A stretch of DNA of 64,000 nucleotides from Bog-473 sp963728845. Its GTDB lineage: Bacteria > Actinomycetota > Acidimicrobiia > Acidimicrobiales > RAAP-2. The position numbers and the translations under genes were made by a program. Of the stretch, positions 1 to 8,378 are shown piece by piece. The stretch covers positions 124,001-188,000 of the forward strand of contig CAVSLS010000026.1 of NCBI GenBank assembly GCA_963728845.1, in the 5' to 3' direction. The stretch's first letter is position 1. Each line of letters starts with the position of its first letter. A model generated the notes under the pieces. That model was given only the letters and a program-made list of their open reading frames with translations, had not been told where the DNA came from and made no database searches.

Positions 1-1
1 C

Positions 2-118
2 TCGGTGCTCATCCGCAACTGCGCGGACTGGGACGGCCTGCGCGGCTGCCTCCGCGTCACCATCGGGACCGCCGAGGAGAACGACCGCTTCCTGCACGCC
101 TTGAAGGAGAGCCTGTGA
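2..118 (+). CDS. hisC: Histidinol-phosphate aminotransferase, C-terminal end (partial)
   Basis: Only the last 38 codons lie in the window. The tail includes the segment SVLIRNCADW followed by LRVTIGT and an acidic ENDRFL helix, which matches the C-terminus of PLP-dependent histidinol-phosphate aminotransferases (small-domain strand with the substrate-phosphate-binding Arg). The enzyme converts imidazole-acetol phosphate plus glutamate to histidinol phosphate. Its TGA overlaps the GTG of hisB by 4 bases, so it is the upstream member of the his operon. The assignment rests on a short tail plus context. Confidence 0.75.
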   Translation, partial: SVLIRNCADWDGLRGCLRVTIGTAEENDRFLHALKESL

Positions 119-717
119 CCACCGCCGCCCGCCACGCCGAGAAGCAGCGCAAGACGAAGGAGACGACCATCGACGCCGCGCTGGTGGTGGACGGCTCGGG
201 CCGTACCGAGGTCACCACCGGGTTGCCCTTCTTCGACCACATGGTCGACCAACTGGGCCGGCACGCCTCGTTCGACCTCACGGTGCACGCGCTGGGCGAC
301 CTGCACGTCGACGCCCACCACACGGTGGAGGACGTCGGCATCGTCTTGGGCGGGTGCCTGGCCGAGGCACTCGGCGACAAGGCGGGCATCCGCCGCTTCG
401 CCTCCATGGCGCTGCCCCTCGACGAGGCGCTCGTCGAGGTGGCCCTGGACCTGTCCGGGCGGCCCTACCTGGCCTATCGACTCGAGTTCGCTCCCGACAC
501 CCCGGGCCTGGGCACCCCGCCCTTCAACCCGCAGCTGGCCGAGGAGTTCTGGCGCGCCTTTGCCACGGCGGCCGGCATCACGCTGCACGTGCGCGGGCTG
601 GAGGGAAAGAACACGCACCACATGCTGGAGGCCAGCTTCAAGGGAGTGGCCCGGTGCCTGCGCGACGCCGTGCGCATCGAGGGGGGCGGGATTCCCTCCA
701 CCAAGGGCAGCCTGTGA
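115..717 (+). CDS. hisB: Imidazoleglycerol-phosphate dehydratase HisB
   Basis: This 200-residue protein is the monofunctional dehydratase, without the phosphatase domain of the enterobacterial fusion. It dehydrates imidazole glycerol phosphate to imidazole acetol phosphate in histidine synthesis. The metal-binding motifs of the family are present: PFFDHM near residue 42, DAHHTVED near residue 65 and GKNTHHMLEASFK near residue 165, so the duplicated half-domain architecture with two HH pairs is intact. The GTG start overlaps the hisC stop, and the TGA overlaps the hisH GTG at 714. The frame is undamaged. Confidence 0.96.
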   Translation: MTTAARHAEKQRKTKETTIDAALVVDGSGRTEVTTGLPFFDHMVDQLGRHASFDLTVHALGDLHVDAHHTVEDVGIVLGGCLAEALGDKAGIRRFASMALPLDEALVEVALDLSGRPYLAYRLEFAPDTPGLGTPPFNPQLAEEFWRAFATAAGITLHVRGLEGKNTHHMLEASFKGVARCLRDAVRIEGGGIPSTKGSL

Positions 718-1346
718 CCGGAGGGCCGCGCATCGCCGTCCTCGACTACGGCATCGGCAACCTCCGCTCGGCCGAGAAGGCGCTCCAGCACGTCGGCGCG
801 GCGGCGCGGCTGGTCGACGACGCGGCCTCGGTGGAGGCCGCCGACGCCGTCGTGCTTCCCGGGGTCGGCGCGTTCGGTGCCTGCGCGCGGGCACTGCGTG
901 AGAGCGGGCTCGAGGAGCCGGCGCGGGCGGCGCTCGCGGCCGGGGTGCCCTTCTTCGGGGTGTGCGTGGGGTTCCAGCTGCTCTACGAGGGCTCGGTGGA
1001 GAGCCCGGGTGCCCCGGGCCTGGGCGTGTTCCCCGGCACCGTGACGCGGCTGCCGCCAGGGGTGAAGCACCCGCAGATGCAGTGGAACACGCTGGAGGTG
1101 CGCGGCGGCGAAGAGCCGGCGCCGCTGCGCGGGCTGGGCCCGCGTCCGTGGGTCTACTTCGTGCACTCCTTCGCACCGCCGATCGGGGACGAGACGGTGG
1201 CGGTGTGCGACTACGGGGGGCCGGTGGCCGCGCTGGCCACCCGTGGCCCGCTCTGGGGCGCGCAATTCCACCCCGAGAAGTCGGGTGCGACGGGACTCGC
1301 CCTGCTGGCCAACTTCGTCGGCCGGGCCGCCATGGCCCCGGCGTGA
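714..1346 (+). CDS. hisH: Imidazole glycerol phosphate synthase glutaminase subunit HisH
   Basis: This is a class I glutamine amidotransferase of 210 residues that supplies ammonia to HisF. The catalytic triad is visible: Cys84 in GVCVGFQ, His186 and Glu188 in FHPEKS. The oxyanion-strand PGVGAFG lies near residue 44. I chose GTG 714 because it overlaps the hisB stop (GTGA), matches the family N-terminus (IAVLDYGIGN) and gives the usual length. The stop overlaps the hisA ATG by one base, consistent with translational coupling. The frame is intact. Confidence 0.96.
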   Translation: MTGGPRIAVLDYGIGNLRSAEKALQHVGAAARLVDDAASVEAADAVVLPGVGAFGACARALRESGLEEPARAALAAGVPFFGVCVGFQLLYEGSVESPGAPGLGVFPGTVTRLPPGVKHPQMQWNTLEVRGGEEPAPLRGLGPRPWVYFVHSFAPPIGDETVAVCDYGGPVAALATRGPLWGAQFHPEKSGATGLALLANFVGRAAMAPA

Positions 1347-2104
1347 TGGAGCTGCTCCCCGCCATCGACCTGCGGGGCGGCACCGCCGTCCGCCTCACGC
1401 AGGGGGACTTCGACCGCGAGGTGCGCTACGGCGACCCGGTCGAGCTCGCGGCGCGCTACATCGCGGCCGGCGCGCGCTGGGTGCACGTCGTCGACCTCGA
1501 CGCGGCGCGGACGGGTGTGCCCCACGAGCGGGCCGTGCTGGACGAGATCGTCCGCCTGGCCGCGGACGCCTCCGTCTGCGTCGAGGCCGGGGGCGGCGTC
1601 CGCAGCGAGGACGACGCCGCGGAGCTGCTCGAGTCCGGCGTGGCACGGGTGGTGCTGGGCACGGCGGCGCTCGAGGATCCCGCGCTGGCGAGCCGTTGTG
1701 CGCGTCGTTGGCCCGGGCGTGTCGCGGTGGGCCTGGACTACCGGGTCGGCCCGGACGGAGTGGCCGAGGCCCAGGCCCAGGGATGGCTCGCCGGCTCAGG
1801 TCGCGCCGTCACCGACCTCCTCGCGCTGTGGGAGGGCGAGCCCATCGGTGCCGTGGTGGCGACGTCGGTGGCGCGTGACGGCATGCTGTCCGGCCCCGAC
1901 CTGGCCGGGCTCCGGGCGCTGCTGGCGGCGACGTCGTTGCCGGTGGTGGCGTCGGGTGGCGTGTCGGGCGTCGAGGACCTGGCTGCCCTGGCCCGGCTCG
2001 GGGCGTCGGGCCGGGCGCTGGCCGGCGCGATCGTGGGCAAGGCCATCGTCGAGGGGCGCCTGACGGTGGAGGAGGGACTCGCCGCGTGCGCAGTGTCCGC
2101 CTGA
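1346..2104 (+). CDS. hisA: ProFAR isomerase HisA (possibly PriA-type)
   Basis: This 252-residue (beta/alpha)8 barrel isomerizes ProFAR to PRFAR. The general acid/base aspartates sit at Asp8 (LLPAIDLR) and about Asp178 (SVARDGML); phosphate-binding GGGV and ASGGVSG loops are visible. In some actinobacteria this enzyme (PriA) also performs the TrpF reaction, but here a separate trpF is present at 8375, so HisA may be single-function. That is inference. ATG 1346 overlaps the hisH TGA; the 3' end overlaps hisF by 19 bases. Confidence 0.95.
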   Translation: MELLPAIDLRGGTAVRLTQGDFDREVRYGDPVELAARYIAAGARWVHVVDLDAARTGVPHERAVLDEIVRLAADASVCVEAGGGVRSEDDAAELLESGVARVVLGTAALEDPALASRCARRWPGRVAVGLDYRVGPDGVAEAQAQGWLAGSGRAVTDLLALWEGEPIGAVVATSVARDGMLSGPDLAGLRALLAATSLPVVASGGVSGVEDLAALARLGASGRALAGAIVGKAIVEGRLTVEEGLAACAVSA

Positions 2105-2851
2105 TCCCCTGCCTCGACGTCACCGGGGGCCGCGTCGTCAAGGGCGTGCGCTTCGTCGACCTCACGGACGAGGGCGACCCCGTCGAGCTGGCCGCGCGCT
2201 ACGACGCCGAGGGGGCCGACGAGGTCACCTTCCTCGACATCACGGCCTCCTCCGACGGGCGCGACACGATGGTCTCGGTGGTCGCCCGCACGGCCGAGCA
2301 GGTCTTCATCCCCTTGACGGTGGGCGGTGGGGTCCGGGTGGCGGACGATGCACGCCGCCTCCTCCGGGCCGGGGCGGACAAGGTCGCGGTGAACACGGCC
2401 GCAGTGGAGCGACCCGAGCTGGTGCGGGAGATCGCGGACGAGTTCGGGGGCCAGTGCGCCGTGGTGGCGATTGACGCGCGGGCCCGGGAAGGCGCTGCCG
2501 GGTGGGAGGTGTACACCCACGGCGGCCGGACGCCGGTGGGGAGGGACGCCGTGGCGTGGGCCGCCGAGTGCGCCGGCAACGGGGCGGGCGAGATCCTGCT
2601 CACGTCCATGGACCGCGACGGGACGCGGGACGGGTTCGACCTGGCGCTGACCCGGGCCGTGGTCGGCGCCGTGGACATCCCGGTGGTGGCCTCGGGCGGG
2701 GTGGGCCGGCTCCAGGACCTCGTCGACGGCGCTCTCGACGGTGGTGCCGACGCCGTGCTGGCAGCCTCCATCTTCCACCGCCGCGAGTTCACGCATCGGC
2801 GAAGCCAAGGCCTACATGGCGGCGTGCGGGGTGAACGTCCGCCCCGCCTGA
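2086..2851 (+). CDS. hisF: Imidazole glycerol phosphate synthase cyclase HisF (frameshifted near 2794)
   Basis: This is the cyclase half of IGP synthase. It closes the imidazole ring using ammonia from HisH. The N-terminus (VRLIPCLDV), VGGGVR, the second catalytic Asp region (LTSMDRDGT) and VVASGGVG are all present. The reading frame is lost after AASIFHRREFT: one extra base near 2794 shifts it, and the +1 frame resumes with IGEAKAYMAACGVNVRPA and stops at 2849-2851, exactly the family C-terminus. GTG 2086 is the only start that gives a full barrel. The break is most likely a sequence error, since the rest is perfectly conserved. Confidence 0.92.
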
Positions 2852-2908
2852 TCACGACGGCGCTCGTGCCCCCTGACCTGGAAGGCCGCCCTCGTGCGGT
2901 ACCGTGCC

Positions 2909-3290
2909 ATGGTGCCCACATCGACGGCGAAGAACGGGACCGAGCCAGGCGAAGGCCGGCCCGGACGGGAAGAGCGAGGACAAGCAGCCCATCTCGGTGC
3001 TCTTCGACCGGGTCATGGTGCAGATCTCGCCCACCGACGGTGAACGGCGCTCGCGGGCCGGCATCCTGATCCCGGCCACGGCCCAGATCACCCGTCGTCT
3101 GACCTGGGCCGATGTCGTCGCCGTGGGGCCCCATGTGCGCACGGTCAAGGTCGGCGACACCGTCCTCTTCAACCCCGAGGACCGCTTCGAGGTCGAGGTG
3201 CACGGCGAGGAGTACGTCATTCTGCGCGAGCGCGACATCCACGCCCTGGCGTCCGTGCGCAACGACAGCGGCACGGGGCTCTACCTTTGA
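2909..3290 (+). CDS. GroES-like co-chaperonin family protein
   Basis: The protein shows the GroES fold signature: an N-terminal strand ISVLFDRVMVQ, a mobile-loop-like segment with GILIPATAQ, then VVAVGPHVRTVKVGDTVLF and a C-terminal EEYVILRERDIHA strand. It ends in GTGLYL rather than the canonical GroES end, and it lies alone between hisF and hisI without groEL, so it is probably a lineage-specific GroES paralogue. The ATG at 2909 begins in another frame from the conserved body, so one extra base around 2950 is suspected; otherwise GTG 2904 would be the start. The stop overlaps the hisI TTG (TTGA). Its partner chaperonin is unknown. Confidence 0.82.
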
Positions 3291-3706
3291 GCGCGCCCGG
3301 GGCCGCGGCGGCGGCCTCCGCCGTGCCGGCCGGGGTGCCGCTGGCGGTCGACGAGGAGCTCGTCGGGGCGGTCGACTTCGCCAAGGATGCCGACGGCCTG
3401 GTGCCGGCCATCGTGCAGGACGTCACCGACGGCACCGTGCTGACGATGGCCTACATGGACGCCGAGGCGCTGCGCCGCACGCTCTCGACCGGTCGCACGT
3501 GGTTCTACAGCCGCAGTCGGCAGGAGTACTGGCAGAAGGGCGAGACGTCCGGGGACCGGCAGTACGTCCGCGAGGTCCGCCTGGACTGCGACGGCGACGC
3601 CCTCGTCGTGCTGGTCGACCAGCACGGGCGCGGTGCGTGCCACACCGGGGAGCGCACGTGCTTCCACCGGACCATCGGGACGGGCCCGGGGGTGCCCGCG
3701 CCGTGA
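3287..3706 (+). CDS. hisI: Phosphoribosyl-AMP cyclohydrolase HisI
   Basis: This 139-residue enzyme hydrolyses PR-AMP to ProFAR, the third step of histidine synthesis. Diagnostic motifs are WFYSRSRQEYWQKGETSG, the Mg-binding DCDGD cluster and the zinc-cysteines in ACHTGERTCF. No HisE (PR-ATP pyrophosphohydrolase) domain is fused, so HisE must be elsewhere. TTG at 3287 overlaps the upstream stop as TTGA. The residues before VDEELV are low-complexity Ala/Pro and vary in the family, so the exact start is less sure. The stop overlaps trpE by 4 bases. Confidence 0.95.
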   Translation: MSAPGAAAAASAVPAGVPLAVDEELVGAVDFAKDADGLVPAIVQDVTDGTVLTMAYMDAEALRRTLSTGRTWFYSRSRQEYWQKGETSGDRQYVREVRLDCDGDALVVLVDQHGRGACHTGERTCFHRTIGTGPGVPAP

Positions 3707-5293
3707 CGCCCGGAGGCGGCCCGAGCCCCCAGCCGGGCCCGGGCGCGCTCGCCTTCCGCCCCGACCCCGCCGAGTTCGCCGCACTGGCCAAGGAGCACGG
3801 CATCGTCCCCGTCTGGTGCGAGGTGGTGGCCGACACCCTGACCCCCGTGGCGTGCTTCGCCAACGTGGTGGGGGAGGAGGACGGGTTCCTCTTCGAGTCG
3901 GTCGAAGGCGGGGAGCGCTGGGGGCGCTACTCGTTCGTGGGGCGCCGTCCGCTGGCGACGCTGACGGCACGGGGGCGGGCGGTCGAGCCGACGGGGCGAC
4001 TGGGTCTCGAACGCTCCGACGACGGGATCCTGGCCGCGGTCGAGGCGCTCGTGGCGCGCTACCAGTCGCCGACGCTGGCCGGGCTGCCGCCCCTGCACGG
4101 GGGGCTGGTCGGGTATCTCGGTTACGACGTCGTGCGCGAGGTCGAACGGCTCCCGCACCCGCCGGAGGACGACCTGCGCCATCCCGACGCCGCGCTGGTC
4201 GTCATCGGGCAATTCTGCGCCTTCGACCACTGGCGCCAGCGCGTCGTCCTCGTCGACAACGTGGTGGTGCCCGAGGCGCCCGACGGTGTCGTCGACAACG
4301 AGGCCGTCGGGCACGCCTACCAGGCGGCGTGCGCGCGGCTGGTCCAGCTCGCGGCGGACTGCGCCCGGCCGGCACAGGGGTCGTCGACGGGCCGGATGGT
4401 GGCGGCTCCGCCGGCCGGGCTCGAGAAGGCCGAGTCGACCCGGACGATGACGTCGGCGGAGTACCAGGCGGCCATCGGGGTGGCCAAGGAGTACATCCGG
4501 GCGGGCGACATCTTCCAGGTCGTGCTGTCGCAGCGCTACGACCTCACGCTGCAGGCAGATCCCTACGACGTCTACCGGGCCCTGCGCCTGCTGAACCCGA
4601 GCCCCTACCTCTACTTCCTGCGCTTCCCCGAGCTCACGGTCGTCGGTGCGTCTCCCGAGCCGATGGTGCGGCTGCGCGACGGCGTCGTGATCTCCCGTCC
4701 CATTGCAGGGTCGCGCCCGCGCGGGGAGAGCGAGCAGCACGACCGGCTCCTCGAGGGCGAGCTGGCCGAGGACCCCAAGGAGCTGGCCGAGCACATCATG
4801 CTGGTCGACCTGGCCCGCAACGACGTGGGGCGCGTCGTGCGCTTCGGCACCGAGAAGGTGGACGAGCTCATGAGCATCGAGCGCTACAGCCACATCATGC
4901 ACATCACGTCGCAGGTGTCGGGCGAGCTGGCCGACGGCAAGGGGCCGATCGACGTGCTGCGGGCGACGCTGCCGGCCGGGACGCTCTCGGGTGCGCCCAA
5001 GGTTCGCGCGATGGAGATCATCGACGAGCTCGAGCCCACCAAGCGCGGGGTGTACGGGGGGGTGGTCGGCTACATCGACTTCTCGGGCAACGTGGACACG
5101 GCGATCGCCATCCGGACCATGGTGGTGACGCCCGACGGGCGGGCCAGCGTGCAGGCGGGCGCGGGCATCGTGGCCGACAGCGACCCCGAACGCGAGGACG
5201 AGGAGTGCGCGCACAAGGCCGGTGCGCTGCTGGTGGCCGTGACGGCGGCCCGACGCATGGGCGACAGCGCGGGTGCAGGTGCCGGGAGCGTGA
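3703..5293 (+). CDS. trpE: Anthranilate synthase component I TrpE (stop apparently lost by a 3' indel)
   Basis: This chorismate-utilising subunit makes anthranilate with a TrpG glutaminase that is not in this window. The motifs PIAGSRPRG, LVDLARNDVGRV, LPAGTLSGAPKVRAMEII and GAGIVADSDPE cover the active site, and FLFESVEGG resembles the tryptophan feedback-binding element. As sequenced the frame does not stop: it runs in frame into ygfZ. A TGA at 5291-5293 overlaps the ygfZ GTG at 5290, in the frame reached by one inserted base, so I place the true end there. GTG 3703 overlaps the hisI stop. Length about 530 residues is normal. Confidence 0.92.
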
Positions 5294-6306
5294 CACCGAT
5301 CGCCCTCGACGCCGAGACCGCGGCGCTGCGCGCCGGCGCCGGCGCGTTCCGCGCTCCCCGGGACGTGGTGGCCGTGCGCGGGCCCGACGCGGAGGCATAC
5401 CTGCAGGGCCAGCTGAGCCAGGACGTGGAAGCCCTCTCCGTCGGCGCGTCGGCAGACGCCCTCCTGCTCGAGCCCGATGGGAAGCTCTCGGCCCTGCTCC
5501 GGGTGACCCGCACCGACGGGCAGGGGTTCGTGCTCGACGTCGACGGCGGCTACGGCCAGGCGGTGGCGGCTCGGCTCCGCCGCTTCTTGCTGCGTTCCAA
5601 GGTCGAGATGGAACCGCTGGCCTGGCGCTGTCTGTCGTTGCGTGGGGCCGCCGTCGGGGAGGCGGCAGCGGGCCTGCTGGCGGTGCTGGCCGAGCGGGGC
5701 GTGCTGGCGCTGCCCTTCGCCTGGAACGGCTGGGCGGGGGTCGACCTGCTCGGACCCGAGGACGTGGTGCTCGGCGCGGACGCGCGGGACCTCCCCCGTG
5801 GCATCGTGGCGTGCGGTGCCGAGGCCGTGGAGGCCTGCCGCATCGCCTCGGGGATACCGGCCATGGGCACCGAGCTGACGGGCAAGACCATCGCGGCCGA
5901 GGCCGGGCTGGTGGCGCGGACGGTCAGCTTCACCAAGGGTTGCTACACGGGCCAGGAGCTGGTGGCGCGCATCGACTCCCGGGGCTCCAACGTGGCTCGT
6001 CGCCTGGTCGGGGTGGTGGCGCCGGCGGGGCCGCCCGAGGACGAGCCGCTCGCGCCGGGCATGACGCTGCACGCGGGGGCCGCGCCCGGCGGCGACGGCG
6101 CGGCCGACGACAAGGTCGCCGGGACAATCACCTCGGCGGCCTGGAGCGTGGAGCTGGGGGCCTGGGTCGCGCTCGGGTACCTGCACCGCAACGCCGAGGC
6201 GCCGGGCCCGGTCCGGGTCCGCAGTGGCGACGGCATCGGTGGCTCGCGCCCGGCCCGGGCAGAGCTGCTCCCGCTCGTCGGCACGGCCGACCCCGAGCCG
6301 GGCTGA
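5290..6306 (+). CDS. ygfZ: YgfZ/GcvT-like folate-binding protein (Fe-S cluster maintenance)
   Basis: This roughly 338-residue protein has the YgfZ hallmark KGCYTGQELVARI near residue 217, plus the N-terminal YLQGQLSQDV element and a GcvT-like C-terminal barrel. YgfZ proteins bind tetrahydrofolate and support repair or assembly of some Fe-S enzymes; the Cys in KGCYxGQE is the functional residue. GTG 5290 is preferred because it forms a GTGA junction like the other junctions of this operon. No stop separates it from trpE as sequenced, most likely because of an upstream +1 indel rather than a real fusion. Confidence 0.88.
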   Translation: MTPIALDAETAALRAGAGAFRAPRDVVAVRGPDAEAYLQGQLSQDVEALSVGASADALLLEPDGKLSALLRVTRTDGQGFVLDVDGGYGQAVAARLRRFLLRSKVEMEPLAWRCLSLRGAAVGEAAAGLLAVLAERGVLALPFAWNGWAGVDLLGPEDVVLGADARDLPRGIVACGAEAVEACRIASGIPAMGTELTGKTIAAEAGLVARTVSFTKGCYTGQELVARIDSRGSNVARRLVGVVAPAGPPEDEPLAPGMTLHAGAAPGGDGAADDKVAGTITSAAWSVELGAWVALGYLHRNAEAPGPVRVRSGDGIGGSRPARAELLPLVGTADPEPG

Positions 6307-6321
6307 CGGGTTCGCCGCCCG

Positions 6322-6775
6322 GTGCCCGCTGCGGAGCAGGGAGGCGGCCGGCGCACGGTCGTGCTGCTGGCCGCCGGGGTCGCCTACGCGCTGGCGGCGG
6401 CAACGACGACGCCCTTCACGGACCCGGCCGACATCGTGACGGCGCTCCCGATCGTCGGACTGGCGGTGCTCGCCGTCGCCCGCTGGCCCTGGCATCCCCG
6501 GCCGCTCGAGGCCGCACCGCCGGCCCGGGGCCCGCATCCCTACCGGGCCTGGGTCGCCGTGCTCGCCGCCATCGTCGTGTGGGAGCTGGCCCAGTACGTC
6601 GCCCGTGGCAGCCGGGGCGCCCACCCGACCCTGAGCTCCATGGCCGACGCGCTCGACCGCCACTACCTCCTGAAGGCGGTCGTCTTCTTCGGGTGGCTCT
6701 GCCTGGGCGCGTTCGATCGTCCGCAAGGGCACGCAGACCCCCGCTGCGCGGAGCCGCGCACCCGAGGTGACGTGA
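6322..6775 (+). CDS. Polytopic membrane protein of unknown function (frameshift near 6710)
   Basis: From GTG 6322 the product has hydrophobic segments at TVVLLAAGVAYALAA, VTALPIVGLAVLAV, VAVLAAIVVWELAQYVA and LLKAVVFFGWLCLG. As sequenced the frame continues through to 6969. One base later the reading becomes RKGTQTPAARSRAPEVT and stops at 6773-6775, overlapping a GTG at 6772. That GTGA arrangement matches the neighbours, so I read 6322-6969 as two genes joined by an inserted base. No known domain was recognised. It lies directly downstream of ygfZ and may be co-transcribed with it. Confidence 0.6.
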
Positions 6776-6969
6776 GCGCCGCCGTCTCGTACGCCGTGTG
6801 GGGGCTGCTCGGGGCGGCGCTGCTCGGCCTGTGGGCCCGTTCCCGTTCGGCGGGGTCGACCGTCGCCCGTCCCGCGGTCGTCGTGGAGCGGCTGGCGAGT
6901 GGTCCGCTCCTCCGGCTGGCCCTCGTGGGATGGTGGATGTTCACGGGCTGGCACTTCTTCGCACGCTGA
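6772..6969 (+). CDS. Small membrane protein resembling DUF6186
   Basis: This 65-residue protein has two hydrophobic stretches (YAVWGLLGAALLGLWA and LLRLALVGWWMFTGW) around a basic loop, and ends in GWHFFAR. The size, two-helix layout and WHFF-R ending recall the actinobacterial DUF6186 family; this is recalled similarity, not a search result. GTG 6772 overlaps the inferred stop of the upstream membrane gene. The two probably form a co-translated pair. Function is unknown. Confidence 0.6.
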   Translation: MSAAVSYAVWGLLGAALLGLWARSRSAGSTVARPAVVVERLASGPLLRLALVGWWMFTGWHFFAR

Positions 6970-7106
6970 CACGCGGACTGGAGGCACCCGGCGCGAAAGC
7001 GGCGCTGACCAGGGACGGCGTACGACCGGCTTTCCTGCGGGCGCAAGCACCGCGACTGCAACCGGACATCACCGAAGCTGAGACGACGGCGGCGCAATCT
7101 ACCCAC

Positions 7107-7265
7107 ATGACGCGCACAACGGAGACGGAGGAGCAGGCCGCAGCGCCCGCATCGCTGCCCGAGTACAGGCCCTGGCGCGAGGTCGGTTGGATCTTCCGCG
7201 AGGACGGGTGCGTCGCCATCGCGCGGCAGGGTACGGAGATCCACGTGCAGGTACCGGTCGACTGA
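7107..7265 (+). CDS. Small conserved-looking protein, 52 aa
   Basis: The ATG at 7107 opens a short frame with a disordered acidic N-terminus followed by PEYRPWREVGWIF and a strand-rich end, IARQGTEIHVQVP. There is no Shine-Dalgarno, but CAATCT lies 6 nt upstream of the ATG, so a leaderless transcript is plausible. The TGA overlaps the ATG of the next small gene by one base (TGATG). I do not recognise the family. The coupled gene and clean junction are the main support. Confidence 0.55.
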   Translation: MTRTTETEEQAAAPASLPEYRPWREVGWIFREDGCVAIARQGTEIHVQVPVD

Positions 7266-7480
7266 TGGTCAAGGTCATCCATCTGGCGGACGACGGCACC
7301 GAAATGGCGACCATCGAGGTCGACGACTTCACGATCGAGGTCATCTATGCGGGCATCGCCGAGATGCTGCGCGAGGCGGCGTCGAACGAGCGCGGGGCGG
7401 CATCACTTGGCGAGCTGCCCCGCGAAGCGCGCCAGCGCCGCGAGAAGATCCTCCACCGCATCCGCGACGAGGCGTCCTGA
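7265..7480 (+). CDS. Small conserved-looking protein, 71 aa
   Basis: The product begins MVKVIHLADDGTEMATIEVDD (two strands of a small beta sheet) and ends in a helical, basic segment, LPREARQRREKIL. ATG 7265 shares a base with the upstream TGA, suggesting translational coupling to the 52-aa protein. It has no signal peptide or membrane segment. The family is not recognised. It sits just before the trpC promoter, and its position within a his/trp block does not by itself imply a role in tryptophan synthesis. Confidence 0.55.
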   Translation: MVKVIHLADDGTEMATIEVDDFTIEVIYAGIAEMLREAASNERGAASLGELPREARQRREKILHRIRDEAS

Positions 7481-7573
7481 CCGGGTGGTCCGGGGTACCC
7501 GGCGGAGCCCGGGAGCCCCTGGGCCGGCTTTGCCCTGAACCACCGGTGGACCTGGGCTGAAAGGGCGCGCCGC

Positions 7574-7579
7574 TACGCT
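7574..7579 (+). promoter_or_regulatory. Putative -10 box for leaderless trpC transcript
   Basis: TACGCT matches the actinobacterial TANNNT -10 consensus and lies 8 nt before the trpC ATG, with no Shine-Dalgarno between. This suggests trpCFBA starts from its own leaderless promoter, not only from read-through of the his-trpE genes. Confidence 0.5.
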
Positions 7580-7587
7580 GGCGTGTC

Positions 7588-8378
7588 ATGCCCACCTACC
7601 TGGCGGACATCCTCGCCTCCCACCGGGCCAGGGCCGAGGCCGACCGCCGCCCGCTCGCTGACCTGGTCGAAGAGGCGGCGAGCACGCCACCGCCCCGGGA
7701 CTTCGCGAGCGCACTGCGCGTCGACGGGCTGTCGTGCATCGCCGAGATCAAGCGTCGTTCCCCTTCCAAGGGCGACCTCGACCCCGGGCTCCAGCCCGAC
7801 CTGGTGGCCAACGAGTACGCGGACGGCGGTGCCGCCTGTCTGTCGGTGCTCACCGACGTCGACTTCTTCGGCGGGTCGCCCGCCGACCTGGCGTCGGCCC
7901 GTCAAGCCTGTGGTCCTCCCGGTGTTGCGCAAGGACTTCACGGTGCAGCCGGCGGACGTGGCCGACGCGCGTCTCATGGGCGCGGACGCGGTCCTGCTGA
8001 TCGTCGCCGCCCTCGACGACGGAGGGCTGCGCGCCTGCGCCGCGGTGGCCGAGCAACTGGGCCTGGCTGCACTCGTGGAGGTGCACGACGCGGGGGAGCT
8101 CGACCGCGCGCTCGGCCGCCGGGTCGCGCCTCGTCGGGGTCAACCAGCGGGACCTGCGCACGTTCGGCGTGGACCACGAGCGCGCCTGCGCCCTGGCGTC
8201 GCGCATCCCGCCCGGGATCGTCGCGGTCGCCGAGTCCGGCATCCGGGACGCGGCCGACGCCCGGCGTCTCGCCGAGGCCGGGTACGACGCCATCCTGGTC
8301 GGCGAGACGCTCCTGCGGGCGGGGGACAGGGTGGCGCAGCTCAAGGAGCTGGTCGGGCACCCCGTCGGGGCGCGATGA
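7588..8378 (+). CDS. trpC: Indole-3-glycerol phosphate synthase TrpC (two frameshifts)
   Basis: This barrel enzyme cyclises CdRP to indole-3-glycerol phosphate. The parts are all present but in three frames: the N-terminus with IAEIKRRSPSKGDL (catalytic Lys) to about 7898; then LPVLRKDFTV and VAEQLGLAALVEVHDAGEL to about 8114; then LVGVNQRDLRTFGVDH and VAESGIRDAADARRL to the stop. Each change is one extra base (a C in the run before 7900, and a G near 8114). Joined, the length is about 262 residues, normal for the family. ATG 8375 of trpF overlaps the stop. Confidence 0.92.

Noticed and set aside
3505..7050. Very long minus-strand open frame (1,181 codons) opposite hisI-trpE-ygfZ
   Set aside because: High-GC coding DNA leaves long antisense frames open. 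The translation is Arg/His/Gly-rich without domains, while the plus strand encodes well-conserved enzymes.
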